From Trichomonas vaginalis G3 (taxonomy: Eukaryota; Parabasalia; Trichomonadida; Trichomonadidae), in assembly GCF_026262505.1 (NCBI RefSeq), contig NC_067204.1:11612522-11676521 (forward strand): a DNA stretch of 64,000 bases, written 5' to 3'. Under the pieces are notes generated by a model that was not told the origin of the DNA, ran no database searches, and was given only the letters and a program-made list of their open reading frames with translations. Shown here in pieces: positions 18,325-27,362 of the stretch (positions within the stretch are counted from its first letter, which is position 1; each line of letters begins with the position of its first letter). The translations under genes were made by a program, and so were the position numbers.

Positions 18325-21142
18325 TCAGAACTTCAACTTACGAATAAAGCTTGTTTTAGTCGTTATTAAGAAGTTAAACTTCTCTTCAAATGCAGGTGTA
18401 GCAGACTTACATAAGTCGAATGCAATCTCTTGACCGTCATAAAGTGCTTTGTAAAGTTTCATTAAACTGAACTCGGAGTCTTTGTCATATGTTCCAACAG
18501 GTATGTGAATGTTCTTATCTTCATTGTAATAGCATTGTATAGCTTCAGGAAACATTTCATTTGCTGTTAAAGCAAGGACGTCTTGTTTGACACCTTTGCA
18601 ACGTGCATGGAGTGCAACTTCATTTAAATCATTCGTGAGTAAGTCTATGTAAGTCTTCTTTCCACAAAATATTGACTTGTATGCTAAACTTTGTTTTCCA
18701 GGTGTTATTTCTGCGAAGTCAGAATGAAATTGACCAAGGTTCTTTCCTATAAGTTCTCTACCGTATCTCTTCTTAAACTCTGCTGCAAGCTTTGGTATGT
18801 CTTCATTGAAAATATGCATGCTATCACAGTCCTGGTAGAAGATTTGAAGTCCCATATCTTCTGCAGTACAGAATACTTCATTCATAATACGTTTTGACAT
18901 AGATAGAATATTAACACCAAGTGGACAGAAGTTAAAGTGTCTGCAAATGCTTTTCGTTAGCTTGAAAATAGTTTTATCTGAACCATCCAAACCTTCGAAC
19001 TTCACTATATGGTTGTAGTTTCTGATGGCATATCTTATAGCATCTTTGTCATTTACTATGGTTATTTTTGACTCAATAGGAGATAGAATAGTTTTGCCAT
19101 AAATACTGTTCAGAATGAGCTTTATATTTTCTTGCAAAGGATTTCCTTCTTTCTTATACTTTAACCTTAACTCAAACAACTTCTTTACTTCATCTCTTAT
19201 TCTAATATCTCTGTTTCCATCGTAATAGTATCCTTGCAACACTTCACATTTGACACCTTGATATTTTATGAGGTCTTGTAATGTTATATGGTCAACATAC
19301 ATTAAACAGCAAGTGTTTGAACTTCTGGGAACGTTAAGTTCTGGATTTAGTTCAGGGTCACAAACTATTAAAGGAAAGTGTCTATGTATGCCAATCTCTG
19401 TTATCTTAATGAGAACAAAGAAGCCAGACATAAACTTTTCACCAATGGGTTCCTTTTGGTCGTCATCGAATAAATGTCTCATGAGATACTCTTGCTTAAC
19501 ATTTCTTTCTTCATAACCTTTGGAATTCCTTCTAAAGTATAAAGTCTTGCTATAGCTGATGGATATAATGAAACAGCGTCGAAATCAGCAATGAGTTTCT
19601 CTTTACTCTTTTGTTTCATGTTATCTGACAGCATACATCTTCCACCTTGAATACAGCGTGAAATAAATTCTCTTGGTTTATTTGAGAGGTCATATAAATT
19701 TCCATTCGGGAAGTACACTCTGTTCTCAAATAATTTGTTAGCAATTGAACAAATACTAACGTAGTCATAAACGTTTAAATCAAATTCTTTCAATATGTCA
19801 TTGCGGAACTTAACAAAACCTTCTCTTAAAATTCTTACATCTTGTTTGCAATAAAATGTGCTATACTTTTCTAAGTCGAAGTGGTTTTCATCTATTCTGC
19901 AACTTTGATGGAATCTATGTTTTTCATGAATGTATCCGCATCCGGATAAACTTACACGCTTCAGAAATGACACCAGTTCTGTTGTCATTTGCTAACAAAA
20001 CACTGCTGTAGTAGTTATATGGAAATACTTCTTTCGGTCCTGTTTGTAAATTAAACATAGCAGGAAATAGTTTAAGCTTCTTATTTATAACACTGTAAGA
20101 GTCTTTTATAATAATTGCCCTTCCTTTATATAAGCCAGTTATTTGCATTGTTCGTGAACCTTTAATGATGGAGTTCCTTTCACTTCTGTCATGTGTCTTA
20201 AGATGAAGTTTATGTCATAACTGAGGTTATGGAAATATATTAAACTCTTATCAGGAAGTCGCTCCAAAAATTCTGTTGCACAGTTCTGACCCCAAATGCT
20301 TTCACTCACTGAACCATCTTCACTGTCATAACAGATGTTAAAAGCTTTATGAAAGCCGTCTGTGCTACACTCAAAGTCAGCAAAGAAAAACGTGCTCAGG
20401 AATGAACTTGCACTTATTTTTATTTACTTCTTTTGACTCGGCTTTCTTCTTCAGTTGTACACAATACTTTGGAGCATATGTCAAGTCTTTAAATGGTGCA
20501 AGGTTCTGTTTATATAAGTCAGTAGTATATGTGAAAAGTTCTCCATAAGAAATAGGTTCGAAATATTTGCACTCCCACAATGTTTCATAACATCCCATAA
20601 CGGTGTTGTTCTATCATAACGAACTACATATTTGTTCTCTCTTTGTATAAATCTTCATCTGTTTCTCAATGTTCATTCCACCACACTCCTTCAAGATTTC
20701 TATATAGTTGCGAATGAAATATGTTGTCATTGGTAATCTTTCGTTTAGCATGTAGTGGTCTTCAACAAGAAGTAAGTCAATAGTTCTAACAGTTTCACAT
20801 TCTTTTGGTATGTATCTCTTTATTTCATTATGTCTTGAGTCATTGAAATAACAATGGTAACATTAAATGCTATACCTGTTGCGTCAGAAATTTCTTGTAC
20901 TTTACTTTGAGGAAAGTCTCTAACACGAATGACTTCTCTCATGTGGTCAATAGTTTCTTCATTACTCCAGCCTGAATGCAAGCATAAACGAAACAATTGT
21001 CCTCTGTCATAAGTGTTGCAGTTCTTTTGTTCAGTTCATTGAAAATTTGATAGCGTTCAAGATTTATAGGTAATCTGCAAAGATACTTCCAGAACTGACC
21101 GCTTCTCTTCTTATAAAACTTCTTTTCACCATTATTTTCCAA
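18325..21142 (-). pseudogene. POLB: Family B DNA polymerase of Maverick B1, several frame breaks
   Basis: Replicative polymerase on the minus strand. Reading inward from 21142: an N-terminal region in at least three frames, exonuclease I (ADFECSTDG, about 20380-20350, just past a frameshift), exonuclease II (HNLSYDINFIL, about 20220), exonuclease III (YCKQDVRIL) and motif A (DFDAVSLYPS) in the frame 19988-19479, then motif B (LILNSIYGKT) and motif C (YQDCDSMHIF) in the frame 19482-18325. At least four indels separate these. It is a different polymerase lineage from the one at 2291-5757: motif C is DCDS rather than DTDS, and it lacks the HNH-like insert. No second copy exists in the inverted B half. 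Confidence 0.85.
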
Positions 21143-22095
21143 AAGCTTTCTATAAGTGCTGGGTTTCCTGTTTGCTTAAGAGCTTCCAAAATGGCTTTCT
21201 GGTCATTTGTCAGTGTGCTTTCATCTCTATATGGTCTCTTTTTTGGTTTGCCTTTCTTTACATCTGACATCGTTAAGCCTTCATATTCTGTTAAATCATA
21301 CATCTTTATTTCAGTAAGATTCTTTATGTTTGTCAAGAAGAAGTCATAGTGCATTTCAACAATACCTGCAGCATTTGCTTCTATCTCTGATATAAAGTTC
21401 TCCTTCAAGAGCTGATGTAGTAATGTTCCAATATTATTGAGGTTTAACGTAGAACATTCATACTTTCCACCAAGTTTATAACATACCATCCATCTCTGTT
21501 GTGAGTTTATTTTAATTTTCTCTAAGAGTCTCATGAAAACCTTACCGAAATGTTTGTGTAAGTAGTCTCTGTTTGGTTCATCTAAAGCTTCGATGTTAAA
21601 GTCAATGAGTCTATTGCCTGACTTCACATTTCTCTTCCTATTCTCTTCATCTTTCTTTAACCATCTCTCACCTTCTTTTGGTTTGTCGTCAATGGAACGA
21701 ATGACATCGTTAGCTTTGCGAACTTGTTCTATAGCACTTTTAAACATCTCTCTTCTCTGTTGTTTCAGTGTGTCGTCTCTCTTTCGTGTTTTACCAACGT
21801 TTGCATTTGTTATGTCAAACATTTCTCTTCTTACTTCATGAGGTACTGAACGTCTATGATATAAGTCAATAGCAACGTCATTTAAAGGAAATGCTCTTGC
21901 ATGGACTTCGTCCTCGCCGCGTTGCGGCTTTATGAACTCATGAATTCTATCATAAGTTATTTCACCATTGTAGTCTTTAATGAAGTCAGCGAGTGCTTTT
22001 TTGTTTGTTGCGTAATGCTTTGCAACATCTATATTAGCTTCTGTAAGAAGTTGTTTTATTTCCGAGTGTTCTAACTTAGACAACTTCCGGTACAT
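21064..22095 (-). CDS. PolB-upstream protein of Maverick B1
   Basis: 343 residues, overlapping the following polymerase frame. The N-terminus (LEHSEIKQLLTEANIDVAKH, then GEITYDRIHEFIKPQ) corresponds to the start of the Maverick A gene at 1147. A basic charged middle (KTRKRDDTLKQQRREMFKSA) precedes a C-terminal part with QQRWMVCYKLGGKYECSTLN. Position before a protein-primed-type polymerase in two divergent Mavericks marks it as conserved; a priming (terminal protein) or loading role is a guess. The last 26 codons overlap the start at 21142, so it may be fused with the polymerase in an intact relative. A double hairpin contributes PQRGEDEVHA at about residue 58-67. Confidence 0.55.
   Translation of the reverse strand: MYRKLSKLEHSEIKQLLTEANIDVAKHYATNKKALADFIKDYNGEITYDRIHEFIKPQRGEDEVHARAFPLNDVAIDLYHRRSVPHEVRREMFDITNANVGKTRKRDDTLKQQRREMFKSAIEQVRKANDVIRSIDDKPKEGERWLKKDEENRKRNVKSGNRLIDFNIEALDEPNRDYLHKHFGKVFMRLLEKIKINSQQRWMVCYKLGGKYECSTLNLNNIGTLLHQLLKENFISEIEANAAGIVEMHYDFFLTNIKNLTEIKMYDLTEYEGLTMSDVKKGKPKKRPYRDESTLTNDQKAILEALKQTGNPALIESFWKIMVKRSFIRREAVSSGSIFADYL
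21903..21928. repeat. Double-hairpin element in coding sequence
   Basis: GGAC TTC GTCC, two bases, GCCGC GTT GCGGC. Perfect stems, translated in frame. Confidence 0.8.
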
Positions 22096-22186
22096 CTTTA
22101 GTAGGAAATAAAAAAAATATTTTTTGAAAAAATTAGATTAGATTTTTTAAAGTTATTTTTCAAAATAATTTAATATTTTTATTTTA

Positions 22187-22660
22187 ATGAAACACATGCA
22201 AGATTGCAAGTTCTTTTCATACAATGCTCTCGCTACTGCCATCAAGAATGAGTTCAATGGTGCTACAAACGTTAATGTTATCTTTAACAAGAAGTTTGTG
22301 AAAGAATCTAAGTTTGGTCAGTATGTCAGACCATTAGCTATCGTCATTGACCGCAAACGTTATACTTCACAAGAGTTAGCAGTAGTTTTGAAACAAAAGA
22401 GTTTCTTCGTGAATGTCAAAGATACACACTATACTGTCATAAAGAACTCTAACATTGACTTCTTCAGTATTGCTTTAAATCTTTCCGAACAGAAAGAATA
22501 TAAGAAAGGTGAAACAAATGTGAAATATTATCCTTCATCTCTGAAGACAATAACGAACAAAGATGTTATACATAAATTCTTACCAAAGGTTGAAGAAGCT
22601 TCTATTGACATTGACGAAGGAAGTGAAATGGTTGAAGAAATAGACCCTGAAGCTATTTAA
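22187..22660 (+). CDS. Hypothetical protein of Maverick B1
   Basis: 157 residues, intact, divergent from the polymerase cluster with about 90 bp of A/T tract between. An N-terminal half with NALATAIKNEFNGATNVNVI and RYTSQELAVVLKQKSFFVNV suggests an alpha/beta domain; the C-terminus is acidic (DIDEGSEMVEEIDPEAI). No family recognised and no second copy in the window, because the matching part of B2 is deleted. Confidence 0.55.
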   Translation: MKHMQDCKFFSYNALATAIKNEFNGATNVNVIFNKKFVKESKFGQYVRPLAIVIDRKRYTSQELAVVLKQKSFFVNVKDTHYTVIKNSNIDFFSIALNLSEQKEYKKGETNVKYYPSSLKTITNKDVIHKFLPKVEEASIDIDEGSEMVEEIDPEAI

Positions 22661-22678
22661 GCAAAAATATATTTTTGG

Positions 22679-22894
22679 TTAGTCTTCATATCGATATTTT
22701 ACAACAATTCCCCAATGTATAAACTTTTCATACGCTTTTTCATAAGCTTTATATACCTTCAGAAATTTTGCATAATCTTTAGAAGCATTTAGATATTGTT
22801 TAAATGCTTTGTATGTCTTCAGAAATTTTGCATAATCTTTTGCATGTTGTTCGTTCTCTTCTTCTGTCATGAGTTCCGAATATTCTAAATTCAT
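22679..22894 (-). CDS. Small Lys/Tyr-rich repeat protein
   Basis: 71 residues. KDYAKFLKTYKAFKQYL and KDYAKFLKVYKAYEKAY are an internal tandem duplication of about 20 residues, visible in DNA as repeated CTTCAGAAATTTTGCATAAT. Predicted all-helical. It is convergent with the gene ending at 22660. Function unknown. Confidence 0.5.
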   Translation of the reverse strand: MNLEYSELMTEEENEQHAKDYAKFLKTYKAFKQYLNASKDYAKFLKVYKAYEKAYEKFIHWGIVVKYRYED

Positions 22895-23560
22895 GTTCTT
22901 TCATATGAGATAAAATTTTATAAAAAAAATAAAATTAGCTTAGATTTTTTTTATTCTTCCTCTTTGAAGTTATCGAAATATTCTGTTATTTTTTCCTTCA
23001 GTAATGTTAAGTCTTCTTTGAATGTAAGTATTGTGCAACCTTTGATGTCATAGTGTGTTTGAGGAAGAGTATTTTTGACAATTTCCTTTATTTGTTCATT
23101 CGGTGTCATTGAAATCGGTAAGTTTTCGCGATAGAACCAATTTCTGTCAGATTTGTAAATCTTAGCAAGGTCGTAAAAGCTTTTGTTGTTTCTTCTGACT
23201 AAATGCAACATAACCATGTCACTGTCTTCTTCTTTCTCCAACTCTTCAGTATATATCATATACTTATAACTCTTTTCCTTTCCTTTTGGTACTGAACGCG
23301 GTATTCTTTTCTGAATGCTTTTGTCTTTGGATTCAATGACTTCATCTTTTGCATGAAGTTTCTTTTCCATCTCTCCACGTTCTGCTTTATATAGTTCATC
23401 TAACATCATGAAAATATAACAAGCATAACGAGGTGAAGCCCACATTGCTACAGCATTTACTAAAAGTCTATGAACATAATAACCTTTCAAACCAGGAGCC
23501 AAATTCTTGCGATTTTCATACGGAATCTCTTCCCCCGGTTTTCCGAGGGAAGCAATCATA

Positions 23561-24863
23561 TAGGGTGTCCAAAGGTGCGTTTAGCACAGCGCTCTATATG
23601 AGACTATTAAAGGAGATATATGCTGATTATAAATATATAATAAAAAATATGAATATATGTATATGATGAGTATGTTGTATTTTGGCGCCATGCCGGGATA
23701 TAAAATGAATTTTGAGACAAGAGGCGGTTTCGCGGGAAATTTTGGCGGGATTTTTTTCATTTTTTTAATGAATCATAAAGAAAACATCCTCGCTCTTGCA
23801 AAAAAATGCAAAGACTGTAAAAAATCTACGAGACATTGGTAAAATGCTTCGGTATGGATGCTCCTAGCTATTCCACTGTAACGTATCATGTTAGGATGTA
23901 TCACTTCATGAACAAAAAGGCGCCCATCATAAAAATTGACAAAAAATCGCCGGATCAAAGAAAAATCAAAGCAATTCTTCAAGCGCTAGATGAAGACCCA
24001 AGAGCATCACTCAGAAGGATAGAGGAGATGACAAAGATACCACGTACAACAGTCAATTATTATCTGCACAATTATTTGAACTACAAACTAGCGTATACAC
24101 GTTGGGTTCCGCACAACCTTAATTCAGTTCAAAAAAAATCTAGAGTCCAATCTTCGAAAGAGCTCCTCTCTATATTGGGTGCGTATCAATCCAAGAAGTT
24201 TCGCTTTTTAGTAACAGGGGACGAGTCTTGGTTTCAATATGCAACAGAAGCCAAAATCATGTGGATCCCGAAGGATGAAAATCCGCAAACATTCCCAAAG
24301 AAAAAAATTGACACACCAATGATGATGTTGTCGGTTTTTTGGGGCGTGAATGACATCATCGCAATTGATATTCTTCAAAAACCTAATACGATGAATGCTC
24401 AGTATCTAATTGACAATGTTCTTACTCAAATTATCAATTCTGATGAGTTTGAGAAATCCAAACAACAAAAACAAAAGTTTGCAATTCATTTTGATAATTC
24501 AAGAGTTCACAAAAGTCATAAGGTAATGAATTACTTGGTGGAAAACAATGTCAAAGTTGTTCCAAACCCAATTTATTCACCTGATATTGCACCCTCTGAC
24601 TTTTATTTATTCGGCACGCTAAAAAAGAGAGCTGAAGGACGCGAATTCGCGAGTCCAGATGATCTTGAAAATTTTGTAAGAGAGCAATTTGAGCAATTTT
24701 CTCATGATGATTTAAAGCGTGTCTTTCAAGCCTGGATCGATCGCTGCGAACGCGTGATTGAATCCAATGGTGATTATATTTAAATAAACTTTATATATAT
24801 GTAACTTGTTTATTTCTATTCGCAGTATTCAGGTTTGTGCTAAACACACCTTTGGACACCCTA
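23561..24863 (+). mobile_element. Mariner transposon of the Tvmar1 type
   Basis: 1303 bp, bounded by inverted repeats TAGGGTGTCCAAAGGTG (left, 23561) and its complement (right, ending 24863), flanked by the TA duplications at 23559-23560 and 24864-24865. The empty site survives as AGCAATCATATGAGG on the reverse strand of 46680-46700. Size, TIR and host match the known Trichomonas mariner Tvmar1. Confidence 0.93.
23770..24783 (+). pseudogene. Mariner transposase, N-terminal frame disrupted
   Basis: The long frame from 23836 codes 315 residues with the complete DD34D triad: VTGDESWF (D129), IHFDNSRVH (D220) and SPDIAPSDFYLF (D255, 34 residues after D220). The natural start appears to be the MNHKENILALAK segment at 23770, but its frame is shifted by an extra A in the run at about 23800-23806 and an extra C near 23852, so the first helix-turn-helix is read out of frame. 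The copy is therefore unlikely to be active although its catalytic core is open. Confidence 0.88.
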
Positions 24864-25082
24864 TATGAGAAAATTCTTCTAAAAGTTCTTTTGTCTGTTG
24901 GTTTTCAAACCAATGATATGCTTGCTTTGTAGAACGAAGAGCATTCATTATACTTTGCATTTGGTACATGTCATCTTTGACTGAACGAATGAGACGTAAC
25001 TGTTTGTTATACTGTATGTACTCGTATTCTTCATTTATGGCTTCATGAACGATAGCAGTTGTTGTGTTCTCTGATGTTGACA

Positions 25083-25160
25083 TTACTGTCTTTACATACA
25101 AAATAAAAAATTCGAAAAAATAAAAACTAACTTTATTTTTTCTGTCTTAATGAAATTCAT
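25083..25160 (-). promoter_or_regulatory. Conserved leader/promoter cassette of the KilA-N cluster
   Basis: Upstream of the start is TTTATTTTTTCTGTCTTAAT (plus strand), i.e. an A/T tract reading AAAGTTAGTTTT...TTTATTTTGTATGTAA toward the gene. The same cassette precedes the genes starting at 26322, 27150, 44623, 45164 and 46471, far better conserved than other intergenic DNA. Confidence 0.65.
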
Positions 25161-25194
25161 TATTTTTGTGCTGAATTCAATAAAAATATATTTT

Positions 25195-25242
25195 AGGGTA
25201 GATGGTTAGATCTAACCCGATATCTACCCTCATTTCTACCCT
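25195..25242. repeat. Intergenic palindrome, copy 2
   Basis: GGGTAGATGGTTAGATCTAA continuing CCCGATATCTACCCTCATTT; lies between two genes of the KilA-N cluster. Confidence 0.9.
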
Positions 25243-25273
25243 CATGAATTTTATATATTAATGTTTTCGTTAA

Positions 25274-25292
25274 GCCACTTTGTGCCGTCAGT
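25274..25292. repeat. Degenerate hairpin related to the double-hairpin family
   Basis: GCCAC TTT GTGCC GTCAGTCAG resembles the first arm and flank of the element at 38305-38332 (GGCGC TTT GTGCC GTCAGTC); the second hairpin is absent. Confidence 0.4.
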
Positions 25293-25329
25293 CAGTCAGT
25301 TAATGAAATTTACACCAAAAATAATTTTT

Positions 25330-25378
25330 AGGGTAGATGGTTAGATCTAACCCGATATCTAACCTCATTTCTACCCTC
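25330..25378. repeat. Intergenic palindrome, copy 3
   Basis: GGGTAGATGGTTAGATCTAA, then CCCGATATCTAACCTCATTT. It lies 3 bp beyond the stop codon of the gene at 25384-26322. Confidence 0.9.
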
Positions 25379-25383
25379 ATTAT

Positions 25384-26322
25384 TTATAACCGTTTTACAT
25401 GGTAAACGTTATGAATTCGTGAGATTCTAAACAGTTTTGTAGCTTCTATTTCTTCGCTGAGGATATCAAAAATTTTAACAATGCCGAAAGTTTCTTTATA
25501 CTTCTTCTTGACGTCAGATAGAAGGAAATCGTCAGCAGTTGGATAGTTTTTGTTCAGAAATGCTAACATGTCCATTTTATTTTCTACCGGCTTCTCTGCT
25601 TCTTTCTTTAAGTCTGCATGGTCGTTTCTCATACGTTCTATCTCTTTTACTGAATAGTTATATTTCCTCATTGCTGCTTTACATTTAGAACATTGCGGAT
25701 TCATTTTTGCGTTATATTCTGAAACCTTACCTGCTAAAACAACTAAGGCGTCAATGGTTTTCTTTAAATCTGAAGCAGTTGGTTTTATCTGTTCATTCCA
25801 TACCTTACCTCTTCTATCTTTATCTCTTATCTGCCATACACATTTTGCAACTAATGAAACAAAGTTGTCATATGTCTTAAACTCCCCCGATTTATATATG
25901 TCAGAGATGTTCTTATATACCATGTCGCAATCTTTGTCCATAACTTTATGGTTGCAATGATATCCTAGAAACTCATAATTTACCTTTCGTATGAACTTCT
26001 TTATTTCTACTGAGTCAGTTGGTTTCACTTCTATTTCATCGAATTCAGGAATAGTGAGCTTTTGTTGTTGGATTTCAGGCAATTTGGGTAAATGGTCAAT
26101 AATGTCCTGCATGTCATAAAGATATTCTTCATTTTCTTCATCCTGTGCGGTACAGTCTAAATTACTTGTTAAAAGTTCCTGCTTTATTCTTTGTATTTCT
26201 GTTTCGAAAGTAAATGAAGAAGGAATGAAGCTTTTCATCTCTACTAACATAGATGTTGGATTCATGACTAACGAGTTTGGTGCTGTTGTTTGAATTGTTG
26301 TTGTGCCGATTGTTGAAATCAT
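25384..26322 (-). CDS. Hypothetical protein with Cys-rich motif and C-terminal helical region
   Basis: 312 residues from the ATG at 26322 (MISTIGTTTIQT), chosen because upstream in-frame codons are the shared promoter cassette. Contains YHCNHKVMDKDCDMVY at about 143-158 and PQCSKCKAAMRKYNYS at about 231-246, possibly a metal site, then a charged helix and a C-terminal KIFDILSEEIEATKLFRISR. The copy at 45164-46129 is nearly identical but carries a nine-residue in-frame insert (a double hairpin) after TTTIQ. Function unknown; it sits between two KilA-N genes and shares their promoter, so it may be coregulated. Confidence 0.6.
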   Translation of the reverse strand: MISTIGTTTIQTTAPNSLVMNPTSMLVEMKSFIPSSFTFETEIQRIKQELLTSNLDCTAQDEENEEYLYDMQDIIDHLPKLPEIQQQKLTIPEFDEIEVKPTDSVEIKKFIRKVNYEFLGYHCNHKVMDKDCDMVYKNISDIYKSGEFKTYDNFVSLVAKCVWQIRDKDRRGKVWNEQIKPTASDLKKTIDALVVLAGKVSEYNAKMNPQCSKCKAAMRKYNYSVKEIERMRNDHADLKKEAEKPVENKMDMLAFLNKNYPTADDFLLSDVKKKYKETFGIVKIFDILSEEIEATKLFRISRIHNVYHVKRL

Positions 26323-26405
26323 ATCTTTTATACAAAATAAAAAAATAAATAAAAATAAAACTAACTTTATTTTTTCTATCTTAAGGAAATTCATGAAAAT
26401 TCATG

Positions 26406-26443
26406 AGGGTAGAAATCGGGTTAGATCTAACCATCTACCCTAA
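26406..26443. repeat. Intergenic palindrome, copy 4
   Basis: GGGTAGAAATCGGGTTAGAT, then CTAACCATCTACCCT, between two B genes. Confidence 0.9.
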
Positions 26444-26487
26444 ACATTATTTTTTGGTCATTTATGACAAAAAAATAATGAGTTCAT

Positions 26488-27150
26488 TTACTCACAATAT
26501 TTTTGTACAAAACGACCCCAAACTTTTAACTTCTTTTCTGCAGCTTCTAATGCTATCTTAGCGAGTTCATATTCTCTAAATTCTCTCTTTAAATCTTCTT
26601 GTTCCCATTGGTCTAGTTCGTATGGAGAATCTCTATAACCATAACATATCTCACGTTCATGTTCTAATTGTTTTTCATGCATTTTTCTAACTTCTTCTTC
26701 AAACAAATGTTTTGCATTCTCTACTGTATCTTCGAGTTTTTCTTCATCTAATTTCTCATGAACTTTCTTGTCTATGGAGTCCATAATTTTTCCAACTGCT
26801 ATGCAATATTTTGGAGAAGCCCACATTGCTATATAGTTTATAAGTCTTGGGTCTACATACGTTCCTCTAACCTGTTTGATTTCATCAGGAATTCCTGCAT
26901 GAATTTTGTATAAAAAGCAACCGCCGGAATTCGGACTGTTGCTATATTCTTCACAAAACGCCTTATAATACTCTTCCCAGGACTTATTTTCCAACAACTT
27001 TCTAAAGTCTTTCCTAAACTGCTGACACATCTTTGTTGCATTAATGTAACCATCCTTGTCTCTACGTAAGACTTCAATACCGTTATAAGTGCCTTTTGTG
27101 AATGTTTCGCCATTATATTTGTTAGTGAATGTTTTTGCTTCGACTGACAT
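26488..27150 (-). CDS. KilA-N domain protein
   Basis: 220 residues from the ATG at 27150. The KilA-N fold is clear: TYNGIEVLRRDKDGYINATK (about 20-40), then the conserved RGTYVDPRLINYIAMWASPK (about 113-132) and a long C-terminal charged helix (EEEVRKMHEKQLEHEREICY) and KREFREYELAKIALEAAEKK. KilA-N proteins bind DNA and abound in NCLDVs and phages; here likely a regulator of element or host genes. The inverted copy at 44623 is a broken chimera. Promoter cassette as at 25083. Confidence 0.8.
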   Translation of the reverse strand: MSVEAKTFTNKYNGETFTKGTYNGIEVLRRDKDGYINATKMCQQFRKDFRKLLENKSWEEYYKAFCEEYSNSPNSGGCFLYKIHAGIPDEIKQVRGTYVDPRLINYIAMWASPKYCIAVGKIMDSIDKKVHEKLDEEKLEDTVENAKHLFEEEVRKMHEKQLEHEREICYGYRDSPYELDQWEQEDLKREFREYELAKIALEAAEKKLKVWGRFVQKYCE

Positions 27151-27237
27151 TTCTGTTCTTACATACAAAATAAAAAAATAAATAAAAATAAAACTAACTT
27201 TATTTTTTCTATCTTAAGGAAATTCATGAAAATTCAT

Positions 27238-27275
27238 GAGGGTAGAAATGAGGTTAGATATACCCATCTACCCTA
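27238..27275. repeat. Intergenic palindrome, copy 5, core mutated
   Basis: GGGTAGAAATGAGGTTAGAT then ATACCCATCTACCCT; the core reads GGTTAGATATACCC, so the central palindrome is lost while the outer arms persist. Confidence 0.75.
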
Positions 27276-27362
27276 AAAATTATTTTTGGTGTAAATAAAT
27301 GGTACCATTAATGATATCATGACTGTTCTCGTTCATGTCTGATTTACATCTAATGAAAAAGT

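Larger units (their letters stand above)
22951..25083 (-). pseudogene. KilA-N domain protein split by a mariner insertion
   Basis: The 5' part (25083 to 24864) encodes MSTSENTTTAIVHEAINEEY and a helical region to LLEEF; the 3' part (23560 to 22951) resumes with MIASLGKPGEEIPYENRKNL, the KilA-N core YYVHRLLVNAVAMWASPRYA, a coiled coil (KKLHAKDEVIESKDKSIQKR) and a C-terminal domain with YKYMIYTEELEKEEDSDMVM and the RRNNKSFYD block seen in viral KilA-N proteins. The mariner sits at a TA. The uninterrupted copy begins at 46471. KilA-N proteins are DNA-binding proteins of large DNA viruses and phages; here probably regulatory. Start chosen at the ATG that follows the conserved TTTTGTATGTAAAGACAG leader. 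Confidence 0.8.

Noticed and set aside
23531-23551. GC-rich hairpin TTCCCCCGGTTTTCCGAGGGAA as another double-hairpin element
   Set aside because: It encodes the conserved GKPG loop in both KilA-N copies and has only one stem, so native coding sequence is more likely.
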